Positions 9,085 to 17,270 of a DNA stretch of 64,000 nucleotides are shown piece after piece. Under the pieces are notes generated by a model. The model was given only the letters and a program-made list of their open reading frames with translations, was not told the DNA's origin and ran no database searches. Position 1 is the first letter of the stretch. Each line of letters begins with the position of its first letter. The position numbers were made by a program, and so were the translations under genes. The DNA is from Streptosporangium brasiliense (GTDB lineage: Bacteria; Actinomycetota; Actinomycetes; Streptosporangiales; Streptosporangiaceae). The stretch lies in the NCBI RefSeq assembly GCF_030811595.1, contig NZ_JAUSRB010000002.1, positions 3,038,001-3,102,000 of the forward strand. The letters run 5' to 3'.

Positions 9085-10088
9085 CCCGACCCATCACCCT
9101 GTTCACCGGACAGTGGGCCGACCTGCCGTTCGAGGAGGTGTGCAAGCTGGCCTCCGGATGGGGCTACGACGGTCTGGAGATCGCCTGCTGGGGCGACCAC
9201 TTCGAGGTCGACAAGGCCCTGGCCGACGACGCCTACGTCGAGCGCAAACGGGAGGTGCTGGCCCGCCACGGCCTCAAGGTCTGGACCATCTCCAACCACC
9301 TGGTCGGCCAGGCGGTCTGCGACCACCCCATCGACGGCCGCCACCGCGCCATCCTGCCGGCCCGCATCTGGGGCGACGGCGAGCCCGAGGGCGTGCGCCG
9401 CCGCGCCGCCGAGGAGATCAAGGACACCGCCCGCGCCGCCGCCAAACTCGGCGTGGACACCGTCGTCGGCTTCACCGGCTCGGCCGTCTGGCACACCGTC
9501 GCGATGTTCCCCCCGGTCCCACCCTCCATGATCGACGACGGCTACGCCGACTTCGCCGACCGCTGGAACCCGATCCTGGACGTCTTCGACGAGGTCGGCG
9601 TCCGCTTCGCGCACGAGGTGCACCCCAGCGAGATCGCCTACGACTACCACACCACCGTCCGCACCCTGGCGGCCATCGGCCACCGGCCGGCCTTCGGCCT
9701 GAACTGGGACCCCTCCCACATGGTCTGGCAGGAGCTCGACCCGGTCGGCTTCATCCTGGACTTCGCCGACCGGATCTACCACGTCGACTGCAAGGACGCC
9801 AAGGTCCGCACCGGCGACGGCCGCCGTGGCCGGCTGGCCTCCCACCTGCCCTGGGCCGACCCGCGCCGCGGCTGGGACTTCGTCTCCACCGGCCGCGGGG
9901 ACGTGCCGTGGGAGGACTGCTTCCGGGCGCTGAACAGCATCGGCTACACCGGGCCGATCTCGATCGAGTGGGAGGACGCCGGGATGGACCGCCTGGACGG
10001 CGCCCCCGAGGCGCTGGAGGTGATCCGCAGGCTCAACGCCATCACCCCGCCGGCGGCCGCCTTCGACGCCGCCTTCTCCTCCGAGTGA
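9081..10088 (+). CDS. Sugar phosphate isomerase/epimerase (xylose isomerase-like TIM barrel)
   Basis: A 335-residue AP-endonuclease-2-type TIM barrel. Likely metal ligands appear in [33 protein letters not shown] and the terminal IEWEDAG. GTG 9081 overlaps the preceding stop. Pairing of such an epimerase with a Gfo/Idh/MocA enzyme and a ThuA-containing secreted protein is common in actinobacterial loci for inositols, keto-sugars or disaccharides, so it probably converts the oxidised sugar from the preceding enzyme. It ends the operon; a hairpin follows 60 bases later. Confidence 0.88.
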   Translation: MTRPITLFTGQWADLPFEEVCKLASGWGYDGLEIACWGDHFEVDKALADDAYVERKREVLARHGLKVWTISNHLVGQAVCDHPIDGRHRAILPARIWGDGEPEGVRRRAAEEIKDTARAAAKLGVDTVVGFTGSAVWHTVAMFPPVPPSMIDDGYADFADRWNPILDVFDEVGVRFAHEVHPSEIAYDYHTTVRTLAAIGHRPAFGLNWDPSHMVWQELDPVGFILDFADRIYHVDCKDAKVRTGDGRRGRLASHLPWADPRRGWDFVSTGRGDVPWEDCFRALNSIGYTGPISIEWEDAGMDRLDGAPEALEVIRRLNAITPPAAAFDAAFSSE

Positions 10089-10148
10089 ACGCCGCTCCCC
10101 CCTCGGGATGAGGGATGGGACACGGCCTCGGGGCGAGGGATGGGACAC

Positions 10149-10184
10149 GGCCCGCGCCCGCCGATCGCGACGGCGGCGCGGGCC
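10149..10184. terminator. Hairpin terminator of the sugar operon
   Basis: Arms GGCCCGCGCC+CGCCG and CGGCG+GCGCGGGCC pair over about 14 bp with one bulged C and a 7-base loop. An 18-bp direct repeat (GAGGGATGGGACACGGCC at 10110 and 10135) lies between the stop codon and this hairpin. The 246-base gap to the convergent gene holds no ORF with a ribosome site. Confidence 0.7.
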
Positions 10185-10293
10185 GTACCGGAACGGGCCG
10201 GACCGGACCGGGCGTGGGAGCTTCCCGAGGGTGAGCACTCCTGGCTACCGGACCTTGAGTCCCACCCAAAGATCGTGCCCCGCTGGTCGGCCG

Positions 10294-10344
10294 GGAGAGT
10301 TGATCGCCACTGGGATGTCGTGCCGCACGACGGATCAACTCTCC
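10294..10344. terminator. Nested cruciform at the end of the permease-hydrolase gene
   Basis: A perfect 12-bp inverted repeat GGAGAGTTGATC (10294-10305) / GATCAACTCTCC (10333-10344) encloses a second perfect hairpin GTCGTGC-C-GCACGAC (10317-10331). The minus-strand stop codon (10335-10337) lies inside the right arm, so it would act as terminator for that gene. Confidence 0.65.
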
Positions 10345-12545
10345 GCGCGACAGACGGTGTTCCTGGGTGGGACGCGGAGGTCGATGAAGTACCGGTTGGC
10401 GTGCGCGATCGTGCACGGATCACCCGTGTGGTACAGCCCGTGCCCATGTCCCTCGAAGCGGATCGTGCCCGAGCCCGGCACCCGGAGGGCGAGGTCGGCG
10501 GTGTCCGCGTAGTCGGTCCACGTGCCCGCGCCGACGAACGGCGGCAGCCGGTCCACGGGAAGAGGAGCGGTGGGATTGCGTACCGGTTCCGGCCAGCCCA
10601 CGCAGCCCAGCGGGTGCCACAGCTCGTTACCGGACAGGTGCGGTGCGATCCGGTCACCCAGGGCTCGCAGGCGGCGGTACTCCGCGTAGTCGCGATAGCG
10701 GATTCCATCCAGGCAATGGGTCATGTTCATCCCGACGAACGAGGGCGGCTTCAGGCTGCCCAGCGTTCCCGCCTTGACGTAGTCGGAGAATCCGGTGGCG
10801 TCCCCCTTCTCGGCCCGCCTGATCGCCTGGGCCAGTTCCTTCCACCGGGCGTTGTCCACGCCGGGCGTGACGAGGTGGGGCATGGCGGCCACGGTGATGT
10901 CGAAACCGCTGTACGCGACCCCCTTCTCGGCGGGCACGGGGGAGCGGTCGGCCGTGGAGCGGAGTTCCTTCCAGGCTGTGCCGATGTCGCGTCCATGCAG
11001 TGCGCAGGCGGGGTCGTCCGCGCACCACCGGGAGAAGCGGGTGAACTGCGCCTCCATGAGGGCGTATCGCGTTTGCTCCTCCTCGCTCTTGTCTCGGAGC
11101 GTGTTGACGGTCCCGTCCAGGTACATCGCTCGTACCCGGCCGGGGAAGAGCCTGGCATAGGCGAGCCCGGGAACGCCGCCGTAGGAGGTGGCCATGAAGG
11201 TGAGCTGCCGCTCGCCCATCGCCGAACGGATCGCGTCGATGTCGCGCGCGAACGAGGCGGAGTCGAGGTGACCGAACAGGTCAGGGTCGGCGGCGCGACA
11301 GCTCTCGGCGGCCGCCCGGTTCGAGCGGGCCAGCGCGGCCCACTCGTGCTCGTTGTCCGGCGTGGTGATCCACGGACCGGTGCTGAGGCAGTCCTGGTCG
11401 AGGAGGCCCAGCTCGATGCCGTTGCGCGGCAGGAGGCTGACGACGTCGAAGCGGTCCCGGATCTGGGCGAAGCTGCCCGCGTGCCGCTCGAGGTCCTGCA
11501 CCCCGGACCCGCCGGGCCCGCCGGGGATGGAGAACAGCACGCCGACGCGGTGGCGCCTGCCGGTGTGGGGCAGCATCGCGAGGGGGAGCGTGATCGTGCG
11601 GCCCTGGGGTCTGGCCCAGTCGACGGGGACACGGATCTCACTGCAGAGCATCTTGTCGCAGGGCTTCCACGCCAATGTGGACTCGGGAGTGGCGGCGGCG
11701 GATACGGGCGCAGCGCCCACCAGGAGGATTGTGGCGGCCGAACCGGCGAGCAGCGGCCGGAGGCGGTGTCCGCGCAGCGCGATGGCGGCCGCTGCGGCGG
11801 CCAGGGCGGCGACGGCGTAGGCGGCCAGCAATGCGCCCGCGGCGATCGGGGTGAGCAGGCCGTCAGCGGCTATCTGGCCGGGCAGCGCCCCGATGAGGTG
11901 CGCGCCGATCTGGTAGCCGAGCGGGCGCGGCAGGGTCTGCGCGGCGGCGGGCAGGATCAGCAGCAAAACAATCAGCGTGACCAGCGTGCCCGCCGTGGAA
12001 CGGATCGCCGTGCCGAGTCCTAGCCCCATGAGCGCGACCAGCGGCATCGAGGTGCCGGTGATCAGCAGTCCCGCCAGGACGCCCGGCTCGGACAGGGAGG
12101 CACCGAGCGTCTCCCCGCCCAGCAGCACCGTGTCCGCTCTGGTGCCGAGGACCGCCATGGTGGCGGCGTACATGCCGAAGACCAGCACCTGCCCCGCGAC
12201 CAGGCTCACGGCCACCAGGACCGGGATCTTCGCGAGGAGGAAGGTACGGCGAGCAGGGACGGCCGTCAGGCTCGTGCTGATGTGGCCCGTGCCGTATTCG
12301 GTGGTGATGGAAAGCGCGCCGAGCGCGCCCATCACGAGGTAGGCGAAGGGCAGACCGGTGCCCAGCCCGTCGCCCAGGCTGTCGAAGCGCCGCAGGTCCG
12401 CGCCCCGCTGGGCATCGAAACCACGCGTGACCAGGAAGGCCACGCCCGCGCTAAGGCCCACCGCGATCAGTGCGGAGATCAGCAGGTAGGGGTTGGAGCG
12501 GAGCGTTCTGAACTTCAGCCACTCCGCCGCGATCGCGTCCTTCAT
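10335..12545 (-). CDS. ABC-2 type permease fused to an extracellular alpha/beta-hydrolase (tripeptidyl-aminopeptidase-like)
   Basis: One uninterrupted 736-residue reading frame. Residues 1-~257 form an ABC-2 permease with about six membrane segments (start MKDAIAAEWLKFRTLRSNPY). Residues ~258-283 form a seventh hydrophobic segment that looks like a signal peptide (PLLAGSAATILLVGAAPV). Residues ~285-736 are a tripeptidyl-peptidase-type hydrolase: SIPGGPGGSG oxyanion loop, nucleophile Ser454 in TSYGG, a His in GHGHG near the end and an Asp probably in WTDYAD. Seven membrane passes with an inside N-terminus would place the hydrolase outside the cell. ATG 12545 overlaps the ATPase stop. No ATG/GTG/TTG start with a ribosome site was seen at the junction, so a true fusion is favoured over two genes. 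Confidence 0.82.
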   Translation of the reverse strand: MKDAIAAEWLKFRTLRSNPYLLISALIAVGLSAGVAFLVTRGFDAQRGADLRRFDSLGDGLGTGLPFAYLVMGALGALSITTEYGTGHISTSLTAVPARRTFLLAKIPVLVAVSLVAGQVLVFGMYAATMAVLGTRADTVLLGGETLGASLSEPGVLAGLLITGTSMPLVALMGLGLGTAIRSTAGTLVTLIVLLLILPAAAQTLPRPLGYQIGAHLIGALPGQIAADGLLTPIAAGALLAAYAVAALAAAAAAIALRGHRLRPLLAGSAATILLVGAAPVSAAATPESTLAWKPCDKMLCSEIRVPVDWARPQGRTITLPLAMLPHTGRRHRVGVLFSIPGGPGGSGVQDLERHAGSFAQIRDRFDVVSLLPRNGIELGLLDQDCLSTGPWITTPDNEHEWAALARSNRAAAESCRAADPDLFGHLDSASFARDIDAIRSAMGERQLTFMATSYGGVPGLAYARLFPGRVRAMYLDGTVNTLRDKSEEEQTRYALMEAQFTRFSRWCADDPACALHGRDIGTAWKELRSTADRSPVPAEKGVAYSGFDITVAAMPHLVTPGVDNARWKELAQAIRRAEKGDATGFSDYVKAGTLGSLKPPSFVGMNMTHCLDGIRYRDYAEYRRLRALGDRIAPHLSGNELWHPLGCVGWPEPVRNPTAPLPVDRLPPFVGAGTWTDYADTADLALRVPGSGTIRFEGHGHGLYHTGDPCTIAHANRYFIDLRVPPRNTVCRAES

Positions 12546-13435
12546 CGTGCCACGTACTCCCTGCTGCCGTCGGTCAGCTCCATGAATGCCTCCTCCAGGG
12601 AGGCCTCGCGCGGCGTGAGCTCGTACAGCGCGATGCCGTGGGCGAAGGCCAGCTCGCCGATGCGCCTGGCTTCGAGCCCGGTCACCGCCAGCCCGTCCTC
12701 CGCCCGGACGACGCCCCCGTCGGCCTGCAGGACCATCGCCAGCGCCGCCGGGTCGGCGGCGTGGACGAGCACGTCGCGCCGGTACCGCTCGGCGAGGACC
12801 GCCATGGCCGTGTCGGCGATCAGGCGGCCGCGCCCCACCACCACGACGTGGTCGGCGGTCACGGCCATCTCGGCCATCAGGTGGCTGGAGACGAGCACCG
12901 CCCGACCCTCCGCGGCCAGCGTGCGCATCAGCTCGCGGATCCACCGCACGCCCTCCGGGTCCAGTCCGTTGACTGGTTCGTCGAACATCAGCGCCTCCGG
13001 GTCGCCCAGCAGCGCTACCGCGATCCCGAGCCGCTGCTTCATGCCCAACGAGAACCTCGCGATCCGTTTGCCCGCCACGGACGTCAGCCCCACCCGGTCG
13101 ATCACCTCCTCCACTCGGGCCAGGCCGATGCCGTTGCTGCGCGCCACGCACGCCACGTGCGCCCGTGCGGTGCGGCCACCGTGTACGGCTCCGGCGTCCA
13201 GCAGCGCCCCGAGCGTCAGCAGCGGGCGTTCGAGCGAGGCGTAGGGCCGCCCGGCGACCAGGGTGGTGCCGGCGTGCGGGGCTTCCAGACCGAGAACGGC
13301 TCGCATCGTGGTGGATTTCCCGGCGCCGTTGGGTCCGAGGAAACCGGTCACCCGGCCCGGTTCCGCGGCGAAGGTGAGCTCGTCCACCGCGGTGGCGTCG
13401 CCATATCTGACTGTTAGGCCATTGACTTCGATCAC
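12542..13435 (-). CDS. ABC transporter ATP-binding protein (drug/lantibiotic exporter type)
   Basis: A 297-residue ATPase: Walker A GPNGAGKST, signature FSLGMKQRLG, Walker B ALMFDEPVNGLD, H-loop SSHLMAEM, followed by a ~90-residue C-terminal extension typical of ABC-2 export ATPases. GTG 13435 (VIEVNGLTVRYGD) is preferred to the in-frame start at 13489 because the family begins there and GAGG lies 9 bases upstream. The frame runs into the permease-hydrolase gene (ATGA). Divergence from a two-component system points to export or resistance controlled by that system, which is inference. Confidence 0.9.
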   Translation of the reverse strand: MIEVNGLTVRYGDATAVDELTFAAEPGRVTGFLGPNGAGKSTTMRAVLGLEAPHAGTTLVAGRPYASLERPLLTLGALLDAGAVHGGRTARAHVACVARSNGIGLARVEEVIDRVGLTSVAGKRIARFSLGMKQRLGIAVALLGDPEALMFDEPVNGLDPEGVRWIRELMRTLAAEGRAVLVSSHLMAEMAVTADHVVVVGRGRLIADTAMAVLAERYRRDVLVHAADPAALAMVLQADGGVVRAEDGLAVTGLEARRIGELAFAHGIALYELTPREASLEEAFMELTDGSREYVAR

Positions 13436-13493
13436 GGGGTCCAACCTCGCCGCGTGTGCTCGCGTCCTCCATCCGCTCACGCCCAGCACATGA

Positions 13494-13533
13494 GGTGGGA
13501 TCTCCCACCCTCGAAGGTAGGGCTGGGCCTACC
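13494..13533. promoter_or_regulatory. Two tandem palindromes in the divergent exporter/two-component promoter region
   Basis: GGTGGGA-TC-TCCCACC (13494-13509) and GGTAGG-N6-CCTACC (13516-13533) share the half-site GGTRGG and their centres are 23 bp apart, about two helical turns. They lie between the minus-strand ATPase and the plus-strand histidine kinase. They are good candidate sites for the LuxR-type response regulator encoded nearby. Confidence 0.55.
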
Positions 13534-13566
13534 GTGCGGCCGGTGATCGGCAGGCAGACTGGCGGG

Positions 13567-14616
13567 GTGAGCAGAGCCAGGAGGGGGTTGATCGCGGCGG
13601 CCGGGGTGCCGCTGAACGCGATCATGGGTGTGGCCGTGGTCCTCGCCTGGGTGCCGACCATCCGCGCGGCTGTCGTCTCGCTGCAGCGAGCGTGGGCGGG
13701 AGCGGCTCTGGGGCGGGACATCCCCGCGCGTGAGCCCGGCCTGCGCGTGCTGGCCTGGCTGGCGATCAACGCTGTCGTCGGCCCGGCCCTCCTGACGGCG
13801 GTGGCCGCCGTGGTGAACACCGTGGGTGTCATCTTCTACCTGCAGCCCGCCGTCAACGGCCCGAGTGTGACCTTCACGCTCAGCCTGGCGCTGCTCACCC
13901 TCTCGGCACTCGCCCTGGCCGTCGCCGCGCTCATGGGACTGGCCGAGGCCCGGCTCGCCGAACTGCTCCTCGGTAGTGGTGGCCCGCTGGCCCGGCGGGT
14001 GCGGGAGCTGACCGCCTCCAGGGCCGCCGCCGTCGACGCGCGGGCGGCCGAACTGCGCCGGATCGAGCGCGACCTGCACGACGGCGCCCAGGCCAGGCTC
14101 ATCGCGGTACGGATGAACCTCGGCCTGGCCAGGAGCGCCAATGACCTTGAGCAGGCCCGCGAGCTGATCGAGGAGGCATGGGAGTCAGTCGGACAGGCCC
14201 TCACCGACCTGCGCGATCTGGTGCGCGGCATCCACCCGCCCGTGCTCGCCGACCGCGGCCTGGCGGGCGCGATCGAAGCGACCGCCCTGCTCTGCCCCGT
14301 CCCGGTCGCCACGGACCTCGTCCTGACCGGCCGCCCCGAGCCGCCGGTCGAGTCCGCGCTCTACTTCGCCGCTGTCGAGGCCATGTCCAACGTCACCAAG
14401 CACAGCCAGGCCACCCGTGCATGGGTACGGGTGCGCCACACCGGCGACGGTCTCCGCCTGGTCGTCGGCGACAACGGGCACGGCGGTGCGGATCCGGCGG
14501 CGGGCACCGGCCTGCGCGGGATCGCGGAACGCCTGTCCGCCTTCGACGGCACGCTGACCGTGCAGAGCCCGCCGGGCGGTCCGACCATCCTCACCATGGA
14601 GCTGCCGTGCGCGTAG
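13567..14616 (+). CDS. Two-component sensor histidine kinase (NarL/DesK class)
   Basis: About 349 residues. Three to four hydrophobic segments occupy the first ~130 residues. The dimerisation/phosphoacceptor helix RIERDLHDGAQARLIAVRMN (HisKA_3) and a HATPase domain with AMSNVTKHSQA (N box) and GDNGHGG...GTGLRGIAERL (G boxes) follow. The start is uncertain: GTG 13567 (VSRARRGLI) fits the first membrane segment, while the open frame reaches back to 13456 through the palindromic promoter region. It overlaps the response regulator by 10 bases and probably phosphorylates it. Confidence 0.88.
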   Translation: MSRARRGLIAAAGVPLNAIMGVAVVLAWVPTIRAAVVSLQRAWAGAALGRDIPAREPGLRVLAWLAINAVVGPALLTAVAAVVNTVGVIFYLQPAVNGPSVTFTLSLALLTLSALALAVAALMGLAEARLAELLLGSGGPLARRVRELTASRAAAVDARAAELRRIERDLHDGAQARLIAVRMNLGLARSANDLEQARELIEEAWESVGQALTDLRDLVRGIHPPVLADRGLAGAIEATALLCPVPVATDLVLTGRPEPPVESALYFAAVEAMSNVTKHSQATRAWVRVRHTGDGLRLVVGDNGHGGADPAAGTGLRGIAERLSAFDGTLTVQSPPGGPTILTMELPCA

Positions 14617-15278
14617 TGATCGCCGAGGATCTCGCCCTGCTTCGCGACGGCCTGATCCGGCTACTGTCGGCGCACGGCTTCGAGGTCGTCGAGGCGGTGG
14701 ACAACGGCCCCATGCTCCTGACGGCCCTGGTGGAGCAGACCCCCGACGTGGCCGTCATCGACGTGCGGCTCCCGCCCACCTTCACCGATGAGGGCCTGCG
14801 CACCGCCCTGGAGGCCCGGCGCCGCCGGCCGGGGCTTCCGGTGCTGATCTTGTCGCAGTACGTCGAGCAGCTCTATGCCCGCGAGCTCCTCTCGGACCGG
14901 TCGGGCGGCATCGGATACCTCCTGAAGGACCGCATCGGCGATGTGGCGGAATTCGTCGAGTCGGTGCGCCGGGTCGCCGGCGGCGGCACCGCCATGGACG
15001 CGGAGGTGATCTCCCAGCTCCTGACCCGCCGATCGAGGGACGAACCCCTGGCGGAGCTGACCGTCAGGGAGCGCGAGGTCCTCGCCCTGATGGCGGAGGG
15101 CCTGTCCAACCTGGCGATAGCGACCCGCTTCGGGGTCACGGACAAGGCGATCGGCAAGCACACCAACAACATCTTCGCCAAGCTCGGCCTCCCGCCCTCT
15201 GACGACCACAACCGCCGTGTCATGGCCGTCCTCGCCTACCTCCAGGCGGGCCCCGTCTCTCCGGATCCGTCCTGGTAA
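14607..15278 (+). CDS. LuxR-family response regulator (NarL/DesR type)
   Basis: A 223-residue response regulator. The receiver domain begins RVVIAEDLALLRDGL, with the phosphoacceptor Asp in VAVIDVRLP and the conserved Lys in YLLKDRIGD. The C-terminal LuxR helix-turn-helix is LTVREREVLALMAEGLSN, then AIGKHTNNIFAKLGL. GTG 14607 lies inside the kinase gene, so the pair is translationally coupled. It most likely controls the divergent ABC-hydrolase operon through the palindromes at 13494-13533. Confidence 0.92.
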   Translation: MRVVIAEDLALLRDGLIRLLSAHGFEVVEAVDNGPMLLTALVEQTPDVAVIDVRLPPTFTDEGLRTALEARRRRPGLPVLILSQYVEQLYARELLSDRSGGIGYLLKDRIGDVAEFVESVRRVAGGGTAMDAEVISQLLTRRSRDEPLAELTVREREVLALMAEGLSNLAIATRFGVTDKAIGKHTNNIFAKLGLPPSDDHNRRVMAVLAYLQAGPVSPDPSW

Positions 15279-15309
15279 CAGTGCGGATGCTCTGATTGTT
15301 GCGGCCCGG

Positions 15310-15324
15310 GGCGTGCCGCACGCC
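15310..15324. terminator. Short hairpin after the response regulator
   Basis: GGCGTGC-C-GCACGCC is a perfect 7-bp stem with a one-base loop, 31 bases past the stop codon. The rest of the 263-base gap to the next gene shows nothing beyond a ribosome-binding site near its end. Confidence 0.5.
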
Positions 15325-15541
15325 GCCGACAACGTTCGATCCCTCCGAAATCCCGGTTCAGGCGCGGTCCGGCGGCTCATCGCACAGATCTTGACGTCAC
15401 CCGGATTCCACCGGAGCGGGGCAATCTGCCAGGGGAATTGTGGATGTATGAGGGAAATGCCGGTAAAACAGAAGTCTGTCCGGTTTGTGTTGCGTGCGGC
15501 TCCAGGACGAGAGCCGTGAGTCCCACCGGGAGGAGACGCCC

Positions 15542-15832
15542 ATGAAGGGCAGACGGTCGTCGGCGCTCGGCGCGGCAATCATCGCCACGGTCGCGCTCTG
15601 GCCGGCCGGGATCTCGGCGGTGGCCTCGACCTCGGGCCCCGCCGGGGCGGTGGCGGCCGCCTCTTCCCGGAGTGACATCTCCACCGCCAGGCCCTGCCGG
15701 CGCAAGGGCCCTCTGGTCTGCTGCGGGTCCGAGAAAGGCGTCAGGTGCCACCGGAGCTTGCGGGAGCGCCGGGACGGGCTGGAGGACCTCCATGACGAAT
15801 GGCGGGAGCGCCACAGAAGAGACGACCAGTAG
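15542..15832 (+). CDS. Small secreted Cys-containing basic protein, unknown function
   Basis: A 96-residue protein with a strong ribosome site (GGAGGAG about 7 bases before ATG 15542). The N-terminus MKGRRSSALGAAIIATVALW is a classic Sec signal peptide. Cleavage is probable near residues 30-40 in an Ala/Ser/Gly-rich stretch. The mature part has four Cys in a short segment (PCRRKGPLVCC...VRCH) and a highly charged tail (LRERRDGLEDLHDEWRERH). I recognise no family. An extended ATG-less frame upstream is unlikely to be used. The Cys pattern could form two disulphides or bind a metal. A 40-bp perfect palindrome follows the stop. Confidence 0.6.
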   Translation: MKGRRSSALGAAIIATVALWPAGISAVASTSGPAGAVAAASSRSDISTARPCRRKGPLVCCGSEKGVRCHRSLRERRDGLEDLHDEWRERHRRDDQ

Positions 15833-15854
15833 CCGGCGGCGGGCCGGCCCGTCC

Positions 15855-15894
15855 GTCCGCCTGGCCGGCTCGGGCCCGAGCCGGCCAGGCGGAC
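15855..15894. terminator. 40-bp perfect palindrome, bidirectional terminator
   Basis: Two 20-base arms meet with no spacer (15855-15874 / 15875-15894). It lies between the convergent small secreted protein gene and the alcohol dehydrogenase gene, so it probably terminates both. Confidence 0.75.
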
Positions 15895-15969
15895 TGCCGC
15901 CGATGCGCCGGTCCGGCGGGCAGGAGGCACAGCCGCTGCCGCCGGCGCCTTCACGGCCTGTCACATGAC

Positions 15970-17055
15970 CTAGTCCATGACGACGACCTGGCGCAGCACC
16001 TCGCCGGCCCGCAGCGCGGCCACGGCGTCGTTGAGGTCGGCGAGCTTGATGCGGGCGCTGATCATGCTCTCCAGGTCGAGCTTGCCCGCCTTGTACAGCT
16101 CGGCGAAGAACGGGAAGTCACGGCGGACGTCCGACCCGCCGTACATCGAGCTGAAGATGTTCTTGCCCTCGAACAGCAGGTTGAAAGCGCTCAGCGGGAC
16201 GGTGTCGTCCATCGCGCCCGCGCCCACCACGATCACGTCGCCGCCGCGGCGGGTGGCCTGCCAGGCGGTCATGATGGCGGCGGACTTGCCGACGGCCTCG
16301 AAGCCGTAGTCGAATCCCCGGCCGCCGGTCAGCGACCCGAGCGCGTCCATGAGCTGGTCTGGGGTGATGGCGTGGGTGGCTCCGACCTTCTTGGCCAGCG
16401 CGTGCTTGGACTCCAGCGGGTCGATCGCCAGGATCGTGGTCGCGCCGGAGATCCGGGCCCCCTGGATCACCGACAGGCCGATGCCGCCGCAGCCGACCAC
16501 GGCCACGGTCGAGCCCGCCCTCACCCGGGCGGTGTTGAGCGCCGCCCCGACGCCGGTGGTGACGCCGCAGCCGATCAGCGCCGCCGCCTCGTAGGGCACC
16601 TCGGGGTCGATCTTGATCGCGCCCTGCCAGGGCACGATGATCTCCTCGGACCAGGTGCCGCACCCGGACATGCCGAACGCCGGAGTGTCGCCGCCGTAGC
16701 GGAAGCGGGCGTTGACGAAGCTGTCCATTATGTAGGTCATGCACAGGAACGGCTGGTTCACCAGGCAGTTGGCGCAGGTGCCGCAGGCGGGGGCCCAGTT
16801 GATGATGACGTGGTCGCCGGGCTGGACCGTGGTCACGTGGTCACCGACCTCGACCACCTCACCCGCCCCCTCGTGACCGGGGAGGACGGGGAGCGGCATG
16901 GGCAGCACCCCGCTGATCACCGACAGGTCGGAGTGGCAGACGCCGGTCGCCTTGATCTTGACGCGGACGTCCGTCGGGCCCGTCGGGGTGAGGGTGAAGT
17001 CGTCGCGGATGTCGAGCTTGTCGTCGCCGACGGCATGCAGAAGCGCACCACGCAT
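15970..17055 (-). CDS. Zinc-dependent MDR alcohol dehydrogenase (NDMA-dependent type)
   Basis: 361 residues, class III/NDMA-dependent alcohol dehydrogenase architecture. The catalytic zinc region is CHSDLSVISG with GHEGAGEVVEVG; the structural zinc loop is CGTCANCLVNQPFLC; the NAD fold carries VVGCGGIGLSVIQG followed by AIDP. AGGAGG precedes ATG 17055. It is the last gene of a three-gene operon behind a KstR-type box, after PPOX and ferredoxin genes. In sterol degraders an ADH oxidises the 26-hydroxy steroid made by CYP125, and this gene may do that; the assignment rests on the box and the ferredoxin, not on sequence alone. Confidence 0.9.
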   Translation of the reverse strand: MRGALLHAVGDDKLDIRDDFTLTPTGPTDVRVKIKATGVCHSDLSVISGVLPMPLPVLPGHEGAGEVVEVGDHVTTVQPGDHVIINWAPACGTCANCLVNQPFLCMTYIMDSFVNARFRYGGDTPAFGMSGCGTWSEEIIVPWQGAIKIDPEVPYEAAALIGCGVTTGVGAALNTARVRAGSTVAVVGCGGIGLSVIQGARISGATTILAIDPLESKHALAKKVGATHAITPDQLMDALGSLTGGRGFDYGFEAVGKSAAIMTAWQATRRGGDVIVVGAGAMDDTVPLSAFNLLFEGKNIFSSMYGGSDVRRDFPFFAELYKAGKLDLESMISARIKLADLNDAVAALRAGEVLRQVVVMD

Positions 17056-17066
17056 TGGGGGTCCTC

Positions 17067-17261
17067 CTAGTTCTCCTCAAGGGAGAGGGCGGCTTTGGGA
17101 CAGGACCGCACGGCGTGCCGGACACGGTCCATCATCTCCGGCGGCGGCTCAGGCAGCAGCAGGTGCAGCTGGTCGTCGTCGTCGAGCTCGAAGACCTCCG
17201 GGGCGAGTCCTGTGCAGACCGCGTTGGCCTCGCAGACCAGATAGTCGACCTTCACTTTCAT
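17067..17261 (-). CDS. Ferredoxin of the P450-partner type (probably 3Fe-4S; FdxD-like)
   Basis: A 64-residue acidic ferredoxin with Cys10, Cys16 and a C-terminal CP. The position that would supply the fourth cluster ligand of a 4Fe-4S site is Asn13, as in actinobacterial [3Fe-4S] ferredoxins that feed cytochromes P450. AGGAGG 5 bases before ATG 17261 overlaps the preceding PPOX stop codon, so the two are coupled. No P450 is adjacent. The CYP125-like gene at 39.4-40.7 kb has the same class of operator and is the obvious candidate partner. It resembles the KstR-controlled FdxD of mycobacteria in size and motif. Confidence 0.9.
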   Translation of the reverse strand: MKVKVDYLVCEANAVCTGLAPEVFELDDDDQLHLLLPEPPPEMMDRVRHAVRSCPKAALSLEEN

Positions 17262-17270
17262 GTGAGCCTC

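Noticed and set aside
13436-13489. Start of the exporter ATPase at 13489
   Set aside because: The added 18 residues have no family counterpart and would run toward the palindromic promoter; GTG 13435 matches the family start.
12546-13832. Upstream extension of the permease-hydrolase frame to a 1165-residue protein
   Set aside because: This part runs antisense-like through the ABC ATPase frame, is composed of Arg/Gly/Ala-rich sequence with no domain, and the ATPase frame covering it has intact Walker and signature motifs.
15799-17070. Plus-strand frame over the alcohol dehydrogenase operon
   Set aside because: No domain or ribosome site; the opposite strand encodes complete ADH and ferredoxin genes with overlapping ribosome sites.
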